Assembly (NCBI GenBank): GCA_024516035.1
Contig: CM044965.1
Span: 4,695,062 to 4,759,061, forward strand
Direction: 5' to 3'
Length of the DNA: 64,000 bases
Source: Bactericera cockerelli
Taxonomy: Eukaryota; Arthropoda; Insecta; Hemiptera; Triozidae
Part shown: positions 32,011-42,752 of the stretch, piece after piece
Numbering within the stretch: the first letter of the stretch is position 1
Layout of the letters: every line of letters starts with the position of its first letter
Translations under genes and position numbers: made by a program
The notes under the pieces: generated by a model
The model's database searches: none
What the model was told of the DNA's origin: nothing
Seen by the model: the letters and a program-made list of their open reading frames with translations, nothing else

Positions 32011-32936
32011 TCATTGTCTTGGTCTGGTCCATTACAGTAGAAATCGATTCGGCACACTTGCGAATTGCGTAAGAGGAAAAAATCTGTGCCGACCGGTGGC
32101 AACTGCTAGGTCTCCTGATTTTACTACCAGGTTATGTAAAAGCAGGAGATCATGTACTTGTGTAGTTGTTTAGAAAAAAGTATTTCTGTACCTGTCAATT
32201 TTGACCGACCTCAGGTCTCATTAGATCAACCGTCTAAGAGTTTTAGAAGCTTTTAGGCAGCGGACTTGTGACCTTAGGACATAAAACATATGGAAAACCT
32301 TTCCAAATTTTGACCACTTTTTTTACAGGTGTCCGATTTTTTAGGATCCTAATTCTTTATAATTATTTTTGGAAGTTATTAGGGAAGGTTGGTTGAGTGA
32401 GAGCACTGATAACTTAATTAACAACATTTTTTCCACTTTCCTTGCTATCGATTTCTTTCTGTTTTAAGGCGTCGCGTCGGTTCGTTTTGTTATAGGATTG
32501 ATTTTCATTGTAGTTTTATTTGGTTCCTCAATCTTTTTATCTTCATCTGCTAATGGTGTATAGTGTATACCTGTATACTTATCATTTCACGTAGAAAATG
32601 TTGATATGTAGTTGATTTTAAAAGAGCATTTGATTGATGACGTCAATCCTATCGACGACGTCTCATAGAGGGGTGTTTCTGAGAAAATTATTTTAGTAGT
32701 TATCATATAAGTTAGGACTTATACTTTCTATAACTTAATTGTTTTTAAATTATGCTGAATTATTAGCTAAATTAAAACTGAAATTTTAGCAAACGCATTA
32801 AAAAAATATGGTTAGCTGAATTTTTAACAAACTTTTTCAAGCTAACTTTTTATTTACTCCTATTACTTCATTGTTTTTAAGTTAGATTTGAAATTTTCCA
32901 TTCCACCACACAGGTCCTCCGAGATATCATTGTGTT
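32011..32936. other. Unassigned; decayed family D scrap
   Basis: 32206-32280 (GACCGACCTCAGGTCTCATT, GGCAGCGGACTTGTGACCT) resembles a decayed family D head. The rest is AT-rich. Confidence 0.3.
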
Positions 32937-33359
32937 CAGGGTGTCTACTGGTCAGGGAAAACCTGGAAAACCTGGAATTGTCAGGGAATTTTTTGAGACC
33001 GAAAAAGTCAGGGAAAAGTCAGGGAATTTTGTGAAAAAACACCATAAGTCAGGGAATTTTGTGAAAAAACACCAAAAGTCAGGGAATTTTTTTCAAGATC
33101 CAAATTTGTCATGAAAATGAAAAATAAAAAAAAAATTGCCTGCGGCGCCACTGTTATCCAGCAGTGTGATAATGCTTCTTTGGTAAGAAACACAAAACAC
33201 TCTTAATCACTTTTTATAAAATTAACAAAATTTTAGCAGGTCTTATATAATATTCATATAACGTCTCCTTAAAAAAGTAGACTGGAGAAACTGGAAAAAT
33301 GGTCTGGAAAACCTGGAAAAGTCAGGGAATTTTACTTTGACCATTTAGTAGACACCCTG
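32937..33359 (+). mobile_element. MITE with CAGGGTGTCTACT termini
   Basis: Terminal inverted repeats are CAGGGTGTCTACT at 32937 and AGTAGACACCCTG ending at 33359. Flanks share GTGTT on both sides (32932-32936 and 33360-33364), a possible target duplication. The interior has AAAACCTGGAAA and repeated AGTCAGGGAATTTTGTGAAA units. No coding. I recognise this 'GTCAGGGAATTTT' type element as widespread in arthropod DNA, but its superfamily is not certain. Confidence 0.8.
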
Positions 33360-33364
33360 GTGTT

Positions 33365-34312
33365 TCATTAGATGCCTTTCTCTTTAAAATGAAATTTTCA
33401 TGTGTGTTTTGTTGTATTATTTTTTAATCAAGCAAAACCCAAACTGTTTTGCATGTGTATTGATTTTTCTTTTTTCAAAATCACTTGTTTTCTGCATGTC
33501 CCTATATTGTTGACTTTCCCATTTCTACATGTGCACGTTTCTTTCCTATTGCTTCGATATTCTTTTGCATGTTGCATGAATGTGTTTTTTCCACCGTTTT
33601 TAATTTATTTTAATAATTTTCCTCAACGGGAAAACGCAAATACTTGTTCAATTGTTATAAATTAAATATTCTTTGGTTAACTTGTACAAAATGACTGTAT
33701 TCTAAACCTGCTTTTATTCTCATACATCTGAATTTTACTAAATTAACGGTTTTCAAAATGGAGTTTTTTTTAATGATGTTGATGTTAAAAATTAGGTGGA
33801 AATTTTAGGTGAAAAATTGTATTAGTTACCATAATAAAGACAATGGAAAAATTAACCGTAATTTAAAAAGCGGATTATTCCTATTCGTGTTTGTTTATTT
33901 TTTAAATCCTCTTGGAGGTTTTTTATATGTAAATCTTATTTGCACTCATTATTTTATTGTCTACTATCTAAATTTAATGATGATATAATATATATAATGA
34001 TTTTTTTCTTCCTTTTTTGTGATATTTTTCATATATTGCAATATTCAAATCTTAATATATTTTAAATTTAACTTTAACAATTTATATGCAGCCAGAAGAA
34101 AGTTTATGTATTGTACCTCGATTAGATTTAGTTTTTCTCTGTCATTTCTAGTCTTTATGTGAATCATTATTTTTTTCACAGTTTAAAATTATAAATTTAA
34201 ATAAAGCCCTTTCATATTCGGATTTTACATACTACGAGGTATTCACAATTTTGAGCTCACGCGAGAATCCTTTTTGATTGAGTGTTTCTATATTGTTTGA
34301 CTTACCTGATGT
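33365..34312. other. Unassigned AT-rich stretch
   Basis: No repeat family or exon recognised. Very AT-rich. Confidence 0.35.
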
Positions 34313-34448
34313 TAGTTATTATTATAAACAAAATAGATATTGTATTAATAGCTACTTCTAGTATGTACAATGATGTGTGGTCTATTATTATAAACAAAAC
34401 ATATATTTTATTAATTATCTACTTCTAGTATGTACAATGATGTGTGGC
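34313..34448. repeat. Tandem duplication, about 68-bp unit
   Basis: TATTATTATAAACAAAA and CTACTTCTAGTATGTACAAT GATGTGTGG occur twice in a row. Confidence 0.88.
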
Positions 34449-35057
34449 CACGAATATTAAAAAGTTATTTCTTTAAAAAAATATCTGAAATGTTTGAGAG
34501 TGACTTGGAATATTCTGTTCAGGCAGTCCATATTCCATTTCCATTATTCTTTCCATGTGTCCACGCCCCCATAAGATGAGATGGTCTCTGAATTATTTTT
34601 TCCAATCGGAAACTATTTTTTTTAAATTCATGAAGGAAGGGAAAAATTTGATGCTGAAGCCCTCGACATCATGACTCATCATGACAGGTTACTAGAATTT
34701 TTAGAAGATATTCTTCTTTTTTCATTTGTTAAAATTGACCATGATTTAATGGATTTTTAGATGTACGAGTTTTTCTTTATAACTTTCAACTTTTCCCGTG
34801 ATAATATTCAAGATGAAAAATAGGAAACTATCTGCTCCTTTCATGCGAAATATTAGTGCAAAAGAATAATAATAATAATAATAATGCTTTTTCTTTGTGT
34901 TATTAAATCACAATTTTAGTTGGTAGCGCAGAATCATAGGACTTTACCACTTTAATATACAATCTTATAAAAAAAAATTGTACAAAATAAGATATTGGTA
35001 TTCTTCCCTAAAAAGTAATGGGACGAAAAAGTAAAAGTACTTTACTTATTTCCCTTT

Positions 35058-35246
35058 ATTGTATTATTATTATATTATGCTTTATTAGGTAAGACAAAGT
35101 AAAATATATACAGTACAATACAATAAAATTATGAAGAAAAAATAAATAGATTGAACAAAGAAACAAGAACTAAAAAGAGAATAAAGCTTGTGTCCTACCT
35201 AAAGGGCGGGGTTATTGCCTGTGGCAATCTCTTCCACCCTACCCTT
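35058..35246 (-). mobile_element. Family B element inserted in duplication unit 1
   Basis: Minus strand: AAGGGTAGGGTGGAAGAGAT, TGCCACAGGCAATAACCCCG, T-rich body, ACCTAATAAAGCATAATA tail. Unit 2 continues from CTTCCATTTATTTTATTACA without it and so acts as an empty site. The CCTTTATT / CCCTTATT words at the two edges are a likely imperfect target duplication. Confidence 0.85.
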
Positions 35247-35388
35247 ATTTTATTACAATTCCCATTTTATTTACATGAGCTTTTGCTCAAATTCTCAAAC
35301 ACTTCCTTCAAGTTGTCCCACCCAATTTCTTTCCTCGTATTCTGGCATGGTTGCCATTCTGAGCAACTACCTACTTATTATTAACGTG

Positions 35389-35616
35389 GGTTTTACGTCC
35401 CTTTCAAGAGGTAGGCATGGCCATATCACGACAGAGGTGTTACCCTCCATTCGCAGGAAATTCACAAACTTGCTACCCACATTGGCATCACCCAGAGTGC
35501 CAGAGTTGGGCCAGAGTGCCAGCATCACGAAGTCTTCACCTCGCTGGACGTTGCTTAACTTCGGTGAACCTACGAAAACCGATGCGTTCAACGCGCCATC
35601 AACGCTGGCTGAGAGA
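35389..35616 (-). mobile_element. Family F 5S rRNA-derived SINE (unit 1)
   Basis: Defines family F. The minus strand reads TTGATGGCGCGTTGAACGCA, TCGGTTTTCGTAGGTTCACC, GAAGTTAAGCAACGTCCAGC. This follows 5S rRNA through its internal control region (...ACATCGGTTCTCGTCCGATCACC GAAGTTAAGCAACGTC...). Then a non-5S body (GGTGATGCCAATGTGGGTAG, CCTGCGAATGGAGGGTAACA) and a short tail with TTAATAATAA. Pol III transcription from the 5S-type internal promoter is inferred. Confidence 0.8.
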
Positions 35617-35620
35617 AACT

Positions 35621-35832
35621 ATAATAATAACACTCTTTAGTGGAAGGTAACCACCAGGCGAGGTTAATGCTCAGAGCATTTTCTACGACTTGACCCTCAG
35701 AGTCTTATTATGTTATGTGGTCACAAACTCAAATTAATAAGGGAAAATTCATGCACTGGGTGGGATTCAAACAGATCCCTATACGCTACCTGGATTACCA
35801 GGCTATCGTGTTAACCACTTGACTACCAGTGC
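35621..35832 (-). mobile_element. Family A SINE (unit 1)
   Basis: Complete element, minus strand, from ATAATAATAACACTCTTTAG to CTACCAGTGC. It is shared with unit 2, so it predates the duplication. Confidence 0.88.
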
Positions 35833-36724
35833 ACAACTACTTTTTCTCGAGGAAATACTTTCGGAGCCACACAGAGAATGCTCAGACTAACGGGTTCGCG
35901 TTGTTCTCCTCGTGTAATCTTGATTCTCCGGTGAACCAATTTTTTTGCCTGCTTCTCCCAAGAAGGAGAAGAAGTTGGCCGAAGTTGGTTTGGTTTTTGT
36001 GTGTGTATAATGATAGTTGTGTACAGCAGAGACTTCTCAGCGTGTACACATAATTTGAGAAATTTGAATTGAAAATTGACGGGCCCCGTTTACTGAATTG
36101 AAGGGGTATCTCTAAAATAATGTATCCAGCGTAGTTTCTTGCGACCCAGATAAGGAATTGTGCCAGACGAGAGTTTTTCATCCTTCATAGTAGGTTGAAA
36201 AGAAATTGTGCAGATGAAACATTTCTTTCCTTTTTTTTCAAAAAAAAAATGAGATTTGAAATTTGAAAAAATAAAATTATTCATTTTTTTGAATGAAAAA
36301 GACTGAATTATTTTTTTTTCCAATCGAAAACTATTTTTTAAAATTCATGAAGGAAGTGAAAAATTTGATGCTGAAACCCTCGACATCATGACTCATGACA
36401 AGTTATTAGAATATTTAGAAGATATTCTTCTTTTTTCATTTGTTAAAATTGACCATAATTTAATGGAATTTTAGATGTACCTACTAGTAGTATTTTTCTC
36501 ATGACAATAACTTTCAACTTTTCTCTTGATAATGTTCAAGAAGAAAAATAGGAAACTATCTGCTCCTTTCATGCGAAATATTAGTGCAAAATATGACGTA
36601 CTGTACTTACTTCCATTTATTTTATTACAATTCCCATTTTTATTTACATAAGCTTTTGCTCAAATTGCCAAACAGTTCCTTCAAGGTGTCCCAAGGTGCA
36701 ATTCTGAGCAACTACTTACTAATA

Positions 36725-36955
36725 ACGTGGGATTTACGTCCCTTTCAACAGCTAGGTCATACCACAACGGGGGTGTTACCCTCCATTCGCAGGAAATTCA
36801 CAAACTTGCTACCCACATTGGCATCACCCAGCCTGGGTTGAGCCAGAGTGCCAGCATCACGAAGTCTTCACCTCGCTGGACGTTGCTTAACTTTGGTGAA
36901 CCTACGAAAACCGATGCGTTCAACGCGCCATCAACGCTGGCTGAGAGAAACTATA
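36725..36955 (-). mobile_element. Family F 5S-derived SINE (unit 2)
   Basis: Same layout as 35389-35616, with ACCAAAGTTAAGCAACGTCC on the minus strand. Confidence 0.8.
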
Positions 36956-37167
36956 ATAGTAACACTTTTTAGTGGTAGATAACCACCAGGCGAGGTTAAT
37001 GCTTAGAGCATTTTCTACCACCTAACTCTCAGAGTCTTATTATTATGTGATCACAAACTCGAAAATAATGATGGAAAATTCATGCACTGGGTGGGATTCG
37101 AACCAACGGATCCCTTCGCTACCTGTATTACCAGACTAGCGTGTTAACCACTTGACTATACCAGTGC
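36951..37167 (-). mobile_element. Family A SINE (unit 2)
   Basis: Complete minus-strand copy. A TA insertion has changed the end to CTATACCAGTGC. Confidence 0.88.
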
Positions 37168-37545
37168 ACAACTACTTTTTCTCGAGGAAATAGTTTCGGA
37201 GCCACACAGAGAATGCTCAGACTAACGGGTTCGCGTTGTTCTCCTCGTCTAATCTTGATTCTCCGGTGAACCAATTTTTTTTTGCCTGCTTCTCCCAAGA
37301 AGGAGAAGAAGTTGGCCGAAGTTGGTTTGGTTTTTTGTGTGTGTATAATGATAGTTGTGTACAGCAGAGACTTCTCAGCGTGTACATAATTTGAGAAATT
37401 TGAATTGAAAATGGACGGGTCCCGTTTACTGAATTGGAAGGGTATCTCTAAATGTATCCAGATAAGGAATAGTGCCACACGAGAGTTTTTCATCCTTCAT
37501 AGTAGTTTGAAAAGAAATTTTGAAGAAGAAACATTATTTTTTCAA

Positions 37546-38382
37546 AAAGAAAATTAGATTAGAGCATGGTGAGTTGGTGAGCTCTGTTATATTTTGAGTT
37601 CATTTGTTTAATTTTATAGGACTTTAACACCGAGTATTGACTTTGAAGTTAAATGAAAGCTGGTTTCTTTTCCTGTTAAATCTTGAGTTCAAACACTCAC
37701 GTTTCTCTATAAGTCGGCATTTTGTTCCTGTGCATGTCTTGATCTATTGATAGGATGTTTGGATTACTGGTATCCAACCAAATGACCAAATTGTTTGAGA
37801 ATTTTTTCCTCTTATTTCGTTAACTACGGCCCCCCTGTTTAGAAAGTCGAATGATTTGAAGTATATACTCTCTGGAGATAAAAAAATACCAGAGGTCTGA
37901 GTTCCATTAAAAAAGAGAGAGAGAGAGAGAAAGAGATAAGGAAACATGTAAGAGAGAAAGAGACAGAAAGCCATTAGCGTGGCAATGATGAGGAAAAAGA
38001 CTCTGGTGGAGACTATAATCATTTTGATTTTGGGTTTCCTGTACCAGTTTTTATGTCTTCTTTCTTTTTTCTTCGGTATAGTCATATTGAGATCGTGTAC
38101 CGACTTTTCGGTACATTTTCGGTCTGGTCATGACTGTTGAGTATTTCTTGCATGGTGAGTTGCTGAGCTCTGTTATATTTTGAGTTCATTTGCTTCGAGT
38201 TTTCTGAGAGTACCTATTAGGTTGATTACAATGCTTTGAATTTAGTTCAAGTGTATGTTCGTTGTTGAATTTCTTATTTTCTCTATTGATTTGTATTATC
38301 TGAACAATGAAGAAATGTCGATGGTACAGAAAATCTAATTTTATCTACTATTTTATAATGAAAAGTGAATTTTCTTATTATT
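37546..38382. other. Unassigned, with 43-bp direct repeat
   Basis: GCATGGTGAGTTGGTGAGCT + CTGTTATATTTTGAGTTCAT at 37564-37606 recurs with one change at 38150-38192. A GAGAGAGA run is near 37915-37935. No coding recognised. Confidence 0.5.
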
Positions 38383-38836
38383 TTTTTTTTTTTTTTTAAT
38401 AAATTTACGGAACAATGTTCCATTTTATTACATTAATAAAATTACAAAAAATTACAAACAAAAAAATCGTTTTTTTAAATTAAAAATATCAATAAAATTA
38501 AAATTAAAAAATAGTTTTAACAATATCCTTAACATTACTTTGGAACAAATCGAAGTCTCCACCTATTCTATTCCCTAACGATTGAATTCTATTCATAGGG
38601 GAATATTCCCCTATATTCGTTCTGTGTTGTTTCAGACTAAAAATATCATTAGATCTTGTTGGCCTTGTTTTGACTTTAAAATTGATCTTACCAAGTAATT
38701 CAGGAGAATAAATTTCATTTTTTAAAAGTTTTATAAGGAAGGTTAAATCGTTTATTTCCCTTCGTTTTAAAAGGCTAATAATTTCCTGATTACCCATTAT
38801 ATAATCATAGTTATGATCAAGTATCTGGGTGTTACA
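38383..38836 (-). mobile_element. LINE 3' end, 5'-truncated, with poly(A)
   Basis: Minus-strand open frame 38504 to about 38836 reads GNQEIISLLKRREINDLTFL, LIKLLKNEIYSPELLGKINF and a terminal GGDFDLFQSNVKDIVKTIF. This matches the layout of the extreme C-terminus of non-LTR reverse transcriptases (LxxRRExxDLxFLxKLL...PELLxxInF...R). A stop, a short AT-rich 3' UTR with AATAAATTTATT, and a run of A (minus strand) follow at about 38384-38400. The insertion is 5'-truncated. It is not the same family as the 55.7-59.5 kb LINE, whose C-terminus differs. Confidence 0.75.
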
Positions 38837-38839
38837 TTT

Positions 38840-39054
38840 ATAAGCGAGTTACATTTATAAGGTGTTACATTTAACATAAATATGTCTCTATTTGGTTGAG
38901 CCCTTTTACACTCGTTTATAATGATGTGTACCTGTTAACCAGTATGGATTGGGGCATTATCACTTTTATAGAAAACTGAATTTTCAAGACAAAGACCATG
39001 TACATTGTACATATCTATCCGATTGTCATGAAAATCTATTATGATGGAAATCTG
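38840..39054. other. Unassigned
   Basis: Short AT-rich spacer. Confidence 0.3.
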
Positions 39055-39480
39055 AAGGAAAAGGTTTCTTTTTCCACAAAAATGAAAGCCTCACTTGGTG
39101 ACTTTTTCGATAGTCATTTACAATGCATAAGTGTACAACTCTGTAGCATACCTGTATACACCAATTGTGTAAATAAGCGGTTTTTTGTTGCTAGAATTTG
39201 GTCTAGCTTTTAATTCGGGGTGCGGCACCTGTCGAGACTTATCCGCAACTGTACATTTACCTGGAAAAAATAAATTTAGGAGGAACAGGTGTCCATTTCC
39301 ACAAACATGAAACACATTTGGTGAATATTAATTTTATGTACCTGAAGAAATGTTAAAATTAGGAAAAACATTGGTTTTTATTCCACAAACATGAAACAGT
39401 CTCTTGGTGACTATTTCGAAGACCATTTACAACCATAGAAAGGAACAAGGTTTCCTTTGTCCACAATGGGGACTCATGTA
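39055..39480. repeat. Diverged tandem repeat, TTCCACAAACATGAAA motif
   Basis: Units around CCACAAACATGAAAC, CTTGGTGACT.TTTCGA and CATTTACAA recur three to four times, with 90-130 bp spacing. Confidence 0.55.
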
Positions 39481-39813
39481 GGTAACTCACATGTGGCTCT
39501 ATTGTATGATAAGCAATCCTCGGCACTTAGCACCGACTAGCCGGAGCTCTACAAGTGAGAGGTCATTGTCCACCGCACGCCACAAGACAGGAGATCCAAG
39601 TCTCTCGTCTCTAGGTCAGGGCCAGAACCGGTTCTGTTTTTCCGTTACCCCTGGCGCCATCTAGCGGACGAAAATGGAACGACGCGGAGAAGAGAAACTG
39701 ATGGTTGAAGAATTTCTTTTTGAAGAATTTTTCCTCATTTATGTGAATATATGGCCACATGGTAATAAGGACGCGACGCGGAAACTTCATTTCCGGGCCG
39801 TCCAGTAGGCAAA
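39481..39813. other. Unassigned GC-richer sequence
   Basis: Contains GCGCCATCTAGCGG near 39651, which matches a CTCF-like core (CCATCTAGCGG). A single short match is weak evidence. Confidence 0.25.
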
Positions 39814-40014
39814 ATAACAATAACGCCTTATTTATACTGCCCGATAAGGACTATTAAAGTCCCATTATTCCAGCAGTAAGCCCAAGACATATTATTTTGT
39901 GGTAAAAATCCCAATTGGGAGGATAACTTGTCATGTCCCGGCTGGGTTTCGAACCCACGACCTCGGGAATCTGTGAATTCAAAGAGTGCCGCCTTTACCA
40001 CTGAGCTACCGGGA
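39814..40014 (-). mobile_element. Family C SINE, full length
   Basis: Tail ATAACGCCTTATTTATACTG, hairpin, body, B box GGGTTTCGAACCC, and intact acceptor end GCTACCGGGAC. Confidence 0.88.
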
Positions 40015-40049
40015 CAGACTATAATATGCCATCTTCACCAAACATACCA

Positions 40050-40137
40050 AGACTCTGAGGGTTAGGTGGTAGAAAATGCTTTAAGCATTAACCTCGCCTG
40101 GTGGTTACCTTCCACTAAAGAGTGTTATTATTATTTA
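40050..40137 (+). mobile_element. Family A SINE, 3' part
   Basis: AAGACTCTGAGGGTTAGGTG, CTCGCCTGGTGGTTACCTTC, GTGTTATTATTATT. Head absent. Confidence 0.8.
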
Positions 40138-40548
40138 TCGATATCTTCCACTAAAGAGTATCGTATTATTTCCCTATCATGAGTGAAAAACGTAGTAGTA
40201 GCTTCCCAGACTGAGTCAGGAGTCAAAATACTCCCGTGTCCCTCTTCCCCCTCTCTCTACCCGATTAATTAAGCCTAATCAAGTAAATTAGTTAATTACA
40301 TTCATGTATGTATGTAACGAGAGTTCATGACGCTTTGTGTATATTGACAGACGCCCCTAGCGAAGATCCAAGTACATAGATATGTTTATGTACTCGTACA
40401 TACATAGATGTAAGTACATTGTACAAAATCCAAGTACATATATTTATTTTCATTTTTTTATGCATACACACGCAATAATAATATTGCATTTACGTGTATG
40501 ATACATATACTTACTTGATGTATGATACTTGTACTTTTTTGTTGTTGT
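40138..40548. other. Unassigned, TACATA-rich
   Basis: Many TACATA/TGTATG words and no coding. Confidence 0.35.
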
Positions 40549-40735
40549 TGGAAAAGTAATTGTGCCCCGGAACCGCTTTCGCAATTCTTCAGGACACTTT
40601 GCCTATACAGTCTTTACACCCATGCCATTCCAGAAACGGAAAACTCTATTAGAATTTTCCGCACCGGCCGGGATTCGAACCCGCAACCTCCGGGCCAGTA
40701 ACCAATGCTCTACAACTATGTCACGAAGGTCGGCA
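40549..40735 (-). mobile_element. Another tRNA-headed SINE
   Basis: On the minus strand a B box GGGTTCGAATCCCGGCCGG is preceded by GAGGTTGC and an A-box-like ACATAGTTGTAGAGCATTGG. The acceptor-like region GCCGACCTTCGTGAC begins it. The body includes TTCCGTTTCTGGAATGGCAT. Seen once here, so the family is uncertain. Confidence 0.55.
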
Positions 40736-40963
40736 AAAGTACATATACATAAATAATACAGCTATGTCTATGCATTATTGCTATTTATTTGGCCATACAC
40801 ATTTCTGTATTAACTAAATAACTTATGTCAATTGTAGGTTTTTCCAAGAACCTACTCAAACAGCTCAAACTAATACACATCCCACTACATAACAACACCC
40901 ATATTCAATGTTTACATAGTACATACTAGGTATCTATGTAATGATACATACATACCTAGTTAA

Positions 40964-41210
40964 TTACTATGATCCGTATGACATATAAAATAGTATCTGT
41001 GTGGTCAATGGGTCGACAAACTCAACCAATGAACAGGAAGGTCGCCTGTTCACATCTCAAGGAAGTGCAGTAAATGATCAACAACTAAAAAAGCTGTTGT
41101 GAAGATTTTATGTTTCATACACTCACTTATTGATCTTTACAAATAGATAAACAAACAAAAAACTCCAAAGTAAGAAAAAAAACTTATTTATGTCATACGG
41201 ATCATAGTAA
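40964..41210. mobile_element. Small element with perfect 22-bp terminal inverted repeats
   Basis: The left end (40964-40985) starts TTACTATGATCCGTATGAC. The right end (41189-41210) is its exact reverse complement. The 203-bp interior includes a tRNA-like patch (GTGGTCAATGGGTCGACAAA, GTCGCCTGTTCACATCTC). No target duplication is clear. Confidence 0.65.
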
Positions 41211-41955
41211 GAGTCGATAGCTAAAATTGTTGTGCTTAAATGATTTTTTTCTTTAAATAAAAGTATGGAAAATTATGTTTTTAATATTTTCACGGGTTGA
41301 AATATTATTGTAAGAGACCCGTGGTGTCGTTGGTAATTTTCGACGTATCCCCACAGATGACTTAATTACTTACACTTGAAAATAAAAAAATAATTAAAAA
41401 AATACTTCCGATTTCTAATATTAGAAATTTACGGGAGTAAAAGACGAGAATGACTTTTATTTTTTAATATTTGAGGTACCTGAATATCAAAAATAATCGA
41501 CATTAAAAAACAAAAATAAGAAAATAAACTTATAGAAGTAAACAAACATGATGCAATTACATACCTGTGTTTAATGTATGCATGTTGAATGTTTATTAAT
41601 CTTGTTTAATGTTTATATCATTAAACACATTGCAAATCGTTTGATACATAAACAACACACGTATTACATAGGCATCACTTTCACTTTCGCAGAAGAAGAT
41701 GACCCTGAGACTTATGTCTGGTAAACATAATTATGTATGTAGTATGTATGTATAGTGTATACATAACATAAAGTCGTACCCACTAAATTGTAACCTGCAG
41801 AACGTACTGAAGACTTTTTTTGCACAAGAACGAGACTATTCTACCTTACAGGTAATGGAAAGTAGAAATCACTTTTTAGAATCATGAGAGCCTGCCTATT
41901 CGTCTAGAAATGTTGAAAAATGCTCGATTTTGAAAAAAGTGACTGTTAAAAAACT
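41211..41955. other. Unassigned AT-rich, with palindromic motif
   Basis: Holds the dispersed ACTTCCG palindrome (41404-41438) and TTAATGTTTA/TAAACATT-like words. No coding recognised. Confidence 0.4.
41404..41438. repeat. Dispersed palindromic motif, copy 2
   Basis: ACTTCCGATTTCTAATATTA then GAAATTTACGGGAGT. Confidence 0.6.
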
Positions 41956-42096
41956 ATCAATATTTGTGTAAATCACTTTCGTAATATCACAATTACTCAA
42001 ACTCGCTTTACTAAATCTTTGCCGAACCCAGAATTTGAACCACCGACCTCCGGTTACGAGACCGCCGCCTTATCGATCCAGCTACTGAGGTCGGTG
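41956..42096 (-). mobile_element. Family D SINE
   Basis: Minus strand: GACCTCAGTAGCTGGATCGA head, B box GGTTCAAATTC, AAAGCGAGTTTGAGTAATTG, GTGATATTACGAAAGTGATT. Confidence 0.82.
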
Positions 42097-42231
42097 AAAA
42101 AAAAGTGACTTACAAAACTCTCTTTTGGTGAATTTCTATGAAGTTATGCTGACTGACTTCAATGAAGAAAAAAAAAAAAAAAATATGTCAGTTTTTGTTT
42201 TCTTTTGTAATTGATTTCTGTGGCCCATTCC

Positions 42232-42395
42232 AGAAAAACTCTCCACTCTCAAAATCCCCGAATCTCCGTTTCAACCGTCACACAATGCACACTCATTGGT
42301 TATTGCTTTCAACTTAACCATTCAGAGTGCGTTGTGTGACAGTTGAAAAGGAGATTTGGAGATTATGAGATTGGAAAGTGTTTCTGGAAAGGACT
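42232..42395. mobile_element. Palindromic MITE, second copy
   Basis: GGCCCATTCCAGAAAAACTC pairs with the right end AGTGTTTCTGGAAAGGAC. CAACCGTCACACAATGCACA pairs with AGTGCGTTGTGTGACAGTTG. Same family as 7816-7991. Confidence 0.75.
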
Positions 42396-42399
42396 ACTA

Positions 42400-42752
42400 G
42401 CTGGAAATCTGTCCATTTCGCCTGATAGTTTATCGATAAAAAAAAATATCTCCACATATTACTGCGCATTCACACTGCTATAAAATAAAACCAAATCTTG
42501 TTTACAAGACCCCAGGTACATACAAAACCAGCATCGATCATAACTTCGACCAGTAGCGATTAAAAAAAAAATACAGACCATTTAAGCCAGTCTCGCGTTT
42601 GCTTCTAGAAATAATAATTATACTGGCCAGTAGTGAAAGTTACGGAACAATACGGAAGTGGCTGAACACGCCCGGATCTCATTACGAGTGCTTCTTCCGT
42701 GTGTAATTTATTGTGCTCAATTAAACGCCACAGATTTCTTCATATCATACGG
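42400..42752. other. Unassigned left flank of the large inverted repeat
   Basis: Contains AAAGTTACGGAACAATACGG near 42647. No coding recognised. Confidence 0.35.

Larger units (their letters stand above)
34591..36245 (+). repeat. Segmental duplication, unit 1
   Basis: Head-to-tail partner of 36303-37545. Both begin CTGAATTATTTTTT and share, in order: GATGCTGAA.CCCTCGACAT, GAAACTATCTGCTCCTTTCA, a family F SINE, a family A SINE, TTCTCGAGGAAATA.TTTCGG and TTTTTCATCCTTCATAGTAG. Unit 1 has about 370 bp extra (about 34867-35246), including a family B element. Confidence 0.9.
36303..37545 (+). repeat. Segmental duplication, unit 2
   Basis: Second copy, about 57 bp after the end of unit 1, same orientation and without the family B insert. 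Scattered substitutions and small indels show the duplication is not very recent. Confidence 0.9.

Noticed and set aside
39651..39664. CTCF-like site GCGCCATCTAGCGG
   Set aside because: One short match without supporting context. Kept only as a remark in the region entry.
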